Assembly (NCBI GenBank): GCA_965198185.1
Contig: CBDAOU010000002.1
Span: 930,001-994,000, forward strand
Origin: JAJECS01 sp965198185
GTDB lineage: Bacteria; Chloroflexota; UBA11872
Direction: 5' to 3'
Length of the DNA: 64,000 nucleotides
Under the pieces are notes generated by a model. That model made no database searches, was not told where the DNA came from, and saw only the letters and a program-made list of their open reading frames with translations. Below are positions 61,325 to 64,000 of the stretch, one piece after another; the stretch's first letter is position 1; every line of letters begins with the position of its first letter. The position numbers and the translations under genes are program-made.

Positions 61325-62500
61325 GTGTCCGCGTCGCGGATTGAATTCGCCGATCGCATCTCGGCGCTGCCGCCCTATCTGTTTGCCGAGCTCGACAAGC
61401 TACGCGACGCCAAGCGCGCCGAGGGCGTGGACGTTATCAGCCTCGGCATCGGCGACCCCGACCTGCCGACACCGACGCCGATCGTGGCGGAGCTCGAGCG
61501 CGGCGCGCGGGATCCCGCCAATCATCGCTATCCGGAGTACTACGGTCTGGATGAACTGCGCGCGGCCATCGCGGATTGGTATGCGCGACGGTTCGACGTC
61601 ACCCTCGACCCGGCGACCGAGGTTGTCCCCCTGATCGGCTCCAAGGAGGGCATTGCACATCTGCCGCTGGCGCTGATCAACCCCGGCGACACGGTGCTGA
61701 TGACCGATCCGGGCTATCCGGTGTATGCCATTGGCACCATGCTGGCCGGCGGTCGCTCGCACATGGTCCCGCTCACCGCCGCGAACGCCTGGCTGCCCGA
61801 TCTTGAGGCCATCCCGACGGAGGCGCTGGAGGCAGCCAAGCTGATGTGGCTGTGCTATCCCAGCAATCCGACGGCGGCCATCGCACCGTTCGAGTTCTTC
61901 GAGCAGGCCGTGGCCTTCGCGCGTCGCCATGGGCTGGTGCTCGCCCAGGATGCGGCCTACTCCGAGGTGACCTACGACGGCACACGGTGCCGCAGCATCC
62001 TCGAAGTGCCCGGCGCGAGTGACGTGGCCGTTGAGTTTCACTCGCTCTCCAAGACCTACAACATGACCGGCTGGCGCATAGGCTGGATGGTCGGCAATGC
62101 CGATGTCGTCGAAGCGCTGGGGCGGGTGAAGACCAACGTGGATTCGGGCATCTTCCAGGCCGTGCAACTCGCGGGGATTGCCGCGCTGGATGTCTCGCAG
62201 CGCTGGATCGACAGCCGCAACGCGCACTTGCAACGGCGGCGGGACCTCGTGCTCGATGCCCTGCGCGCGACGGGCCTCAACCCCGAGACGCCGAAGGCGA
62301 GCCTGTATCTCTGGTCGCCGGTGCCGGACGGCACAACTTCGGTTGACTTCGCGCACCGGCTCATCGAATCCGCCGGGGTCATCGTCACGCCCGGCGTGGG
62401 ATTCGGCGCCGGCGGCGAGGGCTATTTCCGCATCTCCCTCACCACACCCGACGACCGCCTCCAGGAGGCTCTGGATCGCATCGCCGCGCTCAGCTTCTGA
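61325..62500 (+). CDS. dapL: LL-diaminopimelate aminotransferase-type class I/II aminotransferase
   Basis: The 391-residue PLP enzyme has the SLGIGDPDLPTPTP N-terminal block, the KEGIAHLPLALINPGDTVL and TDPGYPVY segments, MWLCYPSNPTAA with the cofactor aspartate in AQDAAYSEVTYDG and the Schiff-base lysine in SLSKTYNMTGWRIGW. This motif set and adjacency to dapF favour DapL, which makes LL-DAP from tetrahydrodipicolinate in one step. A related aspartate-type aminotransferase cannot be excluded. GTG 61325 is used; a TTG at 61310 is possible. Confidence 0.82.
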   Translation: MSASRIEFADRISALPPYLFAELDKLRDAKRAEGVDVISLGIGDPDLPTPTPIVAELERGARDPANHRYPEYYGLDELRAAIADWYARRFDVTLDPATEVVPLIGSKEGIAHLPLALINPGDTVLMTDPGYPVYAIGTMLAGGRSHMVPLTAANAWLPDLEAIPTEALEAAKLMWLCYPSNPTAAIAPFEFFEQAVAFARRHGLVLAQDAAYSEVTYDGTRCRSILEVPGASDVAVEFHSLSKTYNMTGWRIGWMVGNADVVEALGRVKTNVDSGIFQAVQLAGIAALDVSQRWIDSRNAHLQRRRDLVLDALRATGLNPETPKASLYLWSPVPDGTTSVDFAHRLIESAGVIVTPGVGFGAGGEGYFRISLTTPDDRLQEALDRIAALSF

Positions 62501-62537
62501 GAGCGACCCGCTCCAGGCTCGCGAGCGGGCCTTTCTG

Positions 62538-63767
62538 GTGGGCATTGACGGGCTCGCGTCGCTGGGTGACTGGCCGGCCGAGACCTCGCTGGACGAGCTG
62601 ACCCGATTGGTGGATACGGCCGGCGCCGCGGTTGCCGGACGGCGCTGCGTCAGGATTCGAGAGCCCAATCCCGCCACGCTGATCGGTAAAGGCCAGCTGC
62701 AAGACGCGATCGATGCGAGTCGCGCCGTCGCCGCGGACGTTCTGGTGGTTGACACCGAGTTGCTGCCACGTCAGCAGCGGAACATCGAGCGCGCCTTCGA
62801 GGGCAAAGTGCTCGACCGCACCGGCGTGATCCTGGACATTTTCGCCGCCCGCGCGCATACGGCGGAAGGCCGGCTACAGGTGGAGCGCGCCCAGCTCGAA
62901 TACCTGCTGCCCCGCCTGTCGGAGCTATGGGTCGAGTTCTCCCGCCAGCGCGGCGGCATCGGCCCCTTCCGCGGTCCGGGCGAGACGCAAATCGAGACCG
63001 ACCGGCGGCTCTACCGCGACCACATCCGCGACGTCGACGCCCGGCTGAAGCGTGTGCGGGAGCAGCGCGGCAGCCGCCGGCGCCAGCGCCGCGACGCGGG
63101 CCTGAACGTCGCCGCGCTCGTCGGTTACACCAACGCCGGCAAGAGCTCGCTGCTCAACGCCCTGACCGATGCATCGGTGCTGACCGAGAACCGGCTGTTC
63201 GCCACGCTTGATCCGACCACGCGGCGCTTGGACTTGCCGCAGGGCGGGGAACTCCTGCTCACGGATACGGTCGGCTTCATTCAGCGGCTGCCGCCGCGGC
63301 TTGTCGACGCCTTTCGCGCCACGCTGGAAGAGGTGCTTGAGGCGCAGTTCCTGGTGCACGTGGTGGATGCGGCGTCGCCCGACATGCTGCGCCAGGTGCG
63401 GGTGGTGGAACACACGCTCGGCGAAATTGGCGTTCGCGCGCGGCCGTTGATCACCGCCCTCAACAAAAGCGATCTGGCCCCGGAGGTGGATGTCGCCGAT
63501 TTCCCCAACGCGGTGCGCGTGTCCGCCCTGACCGGACAGGGGCTGGATGAACTGCGCGACAGGCTCGGGGAGGCGGCGCGCGCGTCGAGTGTCAACGTGA
63601 CCGTGCGGATTCCCTATGCCCACAGCGAGCTCGTGAGCCTGTTTCATCGCCGCGGTGCGGTGCTGCATGAGGCGCATGAACCGGGCGGCACCCGAATCAC
63701 GGGCACGCTGCCGCCGGCGTTGGCCGTTCGCTACGACCACTACCGCATTGAGGCCGAGCAGCAATGA
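62538..63767 (+). CDS. hflX: Ribosome-associated GTPase HflX
   Basis: The 409-residue protein has the HflX domain (LIGKGQLQDAI, LPRQQRNIERAF, VLDRTGVILDIFAARAHTAE, RGPGETQIETDRR) and a GTPase domain with VGYTNAGKSSLLNAL, LDPTTRRLDLP, TDTVGFIQRLP and NKSDLA. It rescues stalled ribosomes. The first normal start codon (GTG 62538) lies inside the first strand; the family residues ERAFLV are encoded just upstream at 62523-62540 with no ATG, GTG or TTG in front of them, so the true start may be non-standard. The final stop overlaps the next gene (ATGA). Confidence 0.92.
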   Translation: MGIDGLASLGDWPAETSLDELTRLVDTAGAAVAGRRCVRIREPNPATLIGKGQLQDAIDASRAVAADVLVVDTELLPRQQRNIERAFEGKVLDRTGVILDIFAARAHTAEGRLQVERAQLEYLLPRLSELWVEFSRQRGGIGPFRGPGETQIETDRRLYRDHIRDVDARLKRVREQRGSRRRQRRDAGLNVAALVGYTNAGKSSLLNALTDASVLTENRLFATLDPTTRRLDLPQGGELLLTDTVGFIQRLPPRLVDAFRATLEEVLEAQFLVHVVDAASPDMLRQVRVVEHTLGEIGVRARPLITALNKSDLAPEVDVADFPNAVRVSALTGQGLDELRDRLGEAARASSVNVTVRIPYAHSELVSLFHRRGAVLHEAHEPGGTRITGTLPPALAVRYDHYRIEAEQQ

Positions 63768-64000
63768 CCGCGCCGGGCGGAATGCGGATCGGCGTCGCGC
63801 GCGGGGATATCACGCCGAGCGTCGGCGTTGACCTGTCCGGCTTCAGCCCCCGCATGGGCGCCGCCCTCGGCGTGCGGGACCAGCTTGAGCTGAACGTCAT
63901 GGTGGCCACCGCCGGCAATTCGAGCGTGCTGCTGGCCGCCTTTGACCTCGTCGGGCTCACGCCGGCATGGATCGAGCGGACCCGAGCCCACGTCAGCGCG
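63764..64000 (+). CDS. Neutral/alkaline ceramidase-like protein, N-terminal part
   Basis: This open frame runs off the window end; 79 residues are visible. The start RIGVARGDITPSVGVDLSGF, the segment GVRDQLELNVMVATAGNS and LAAFDLVGLTP match the N-terminal domain of neutral ceramidase-like proteins, in which an early IT-P motif is followed by a DxxG segment. Those enzymes hydrolyse N-acyl sphingosine or related amides and are common in uncultured bacteria that also encode many sulfatases. The ATG overlaps the hflX stop (ATGA), so it is probably cotranscribed. Catalytic residues lie outside the window. Confidence 0.65.
   Translation, partial: MTAPGGMRIGVARGDITPSVGVDLSGFSPRMGAALGVRDQLELNVMVATAGNSSVLLAAFDLVGLTPAWIERTRAHVSA

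Overview
The window is high-GC bacterial chromosome packed with protein genes. It has 55 recognisable or hypothetical protein-coding loci (two run into complications: miaA is frameshifted and the last gene is cut by the window end), one decayed phage fragment, one candidate small RNA, and no rRNA, tRNA, CRISPR array or insertion sequence that I can see. Gene content suggests a free-living, probably uncultured Chloroflexota-like bacterium: very compact gene order with overlapping stop codons, many GTG/TTG starts, many small hydrolases, dehydrogenases and a sulfatase-type enzyme, a corrinoid protein with a RACo-like activator, and a dapF plus LL-diaminopimelate aminotransferase pair. The phylum call is an inference from gene content, not a measured phylogeny.

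Layout. 1-434: lower-GC sequence with a decayed phage terminase C-terminus and a small membrane ORF on the minus strand, i.e. the edge of a prophage remnant. 435-13570: a mixed accessory/metabolic stretch: creatininase-family hydrolase, RACo-like ferredoxin/ASKHA protein, an isolated NuoB, PHP phosphoesterase, a MATE-like carrier, a candidate ~175-nt structured RNA with its own promoter and terminator, an ABC-2 exporter, HisG, an MBL-fold hydrolase, a flavin reductase, an HpcH/HpaI aldolase, a beta-propeller lactonase and an amidohydrolase. 13599-19917 (minus): OppD/OppF ATPases, SpoIID-like protein, TatA, a membrane-anchored D,D-carboxypeptidase and PyrE. 20155-29816: ValRS, an OB/HD ribonuclease-like protein, a small membrane protein, an orphan hydantoinase B, ThpR, a degenerate DXS-like protein, an amidohydrolase and a corrinoid protein.

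29965-49288 is a long plus-strand run of core genes: rdgB, two overlapping SDR genes (one catalytically dead), ksgA-pth-mfd, topA, then the classical rpsB-tsf-pyrH-frr-uppS-cdsA-dxr-rseP-ispG cluster joining translation, undecaprenyl/phospholipid synthesis and the MEP isoprenoid pathway, followed by a threonine-dehydrogenase-like gene. 49285-64000: EamA transporter, mutS-mutL, an SDR, a sulfatase-superfamily enzyme, the minus-strand folate operon metF-fchA-folD, and the plus-strand run miaA-dapF-dapL-hflX-(ceramidase-like, partial).

The most interesting observations are: an RseP-type site-2 protease carrying a PA-like domain inserted just after its first zinc motif; a DXS paralogue that has lost key cofactor and catalytic residues and its C-terminal domain; a FolD lacking the cyclohydrolase lysine and glutamine directly coupled to a separate cyclohydrolase gene; a candidate small RNA at about 5952-6126; a frameshift in miaA; and several genes with a -10-like box so close to the start codon that leaderless transcripts are likely.
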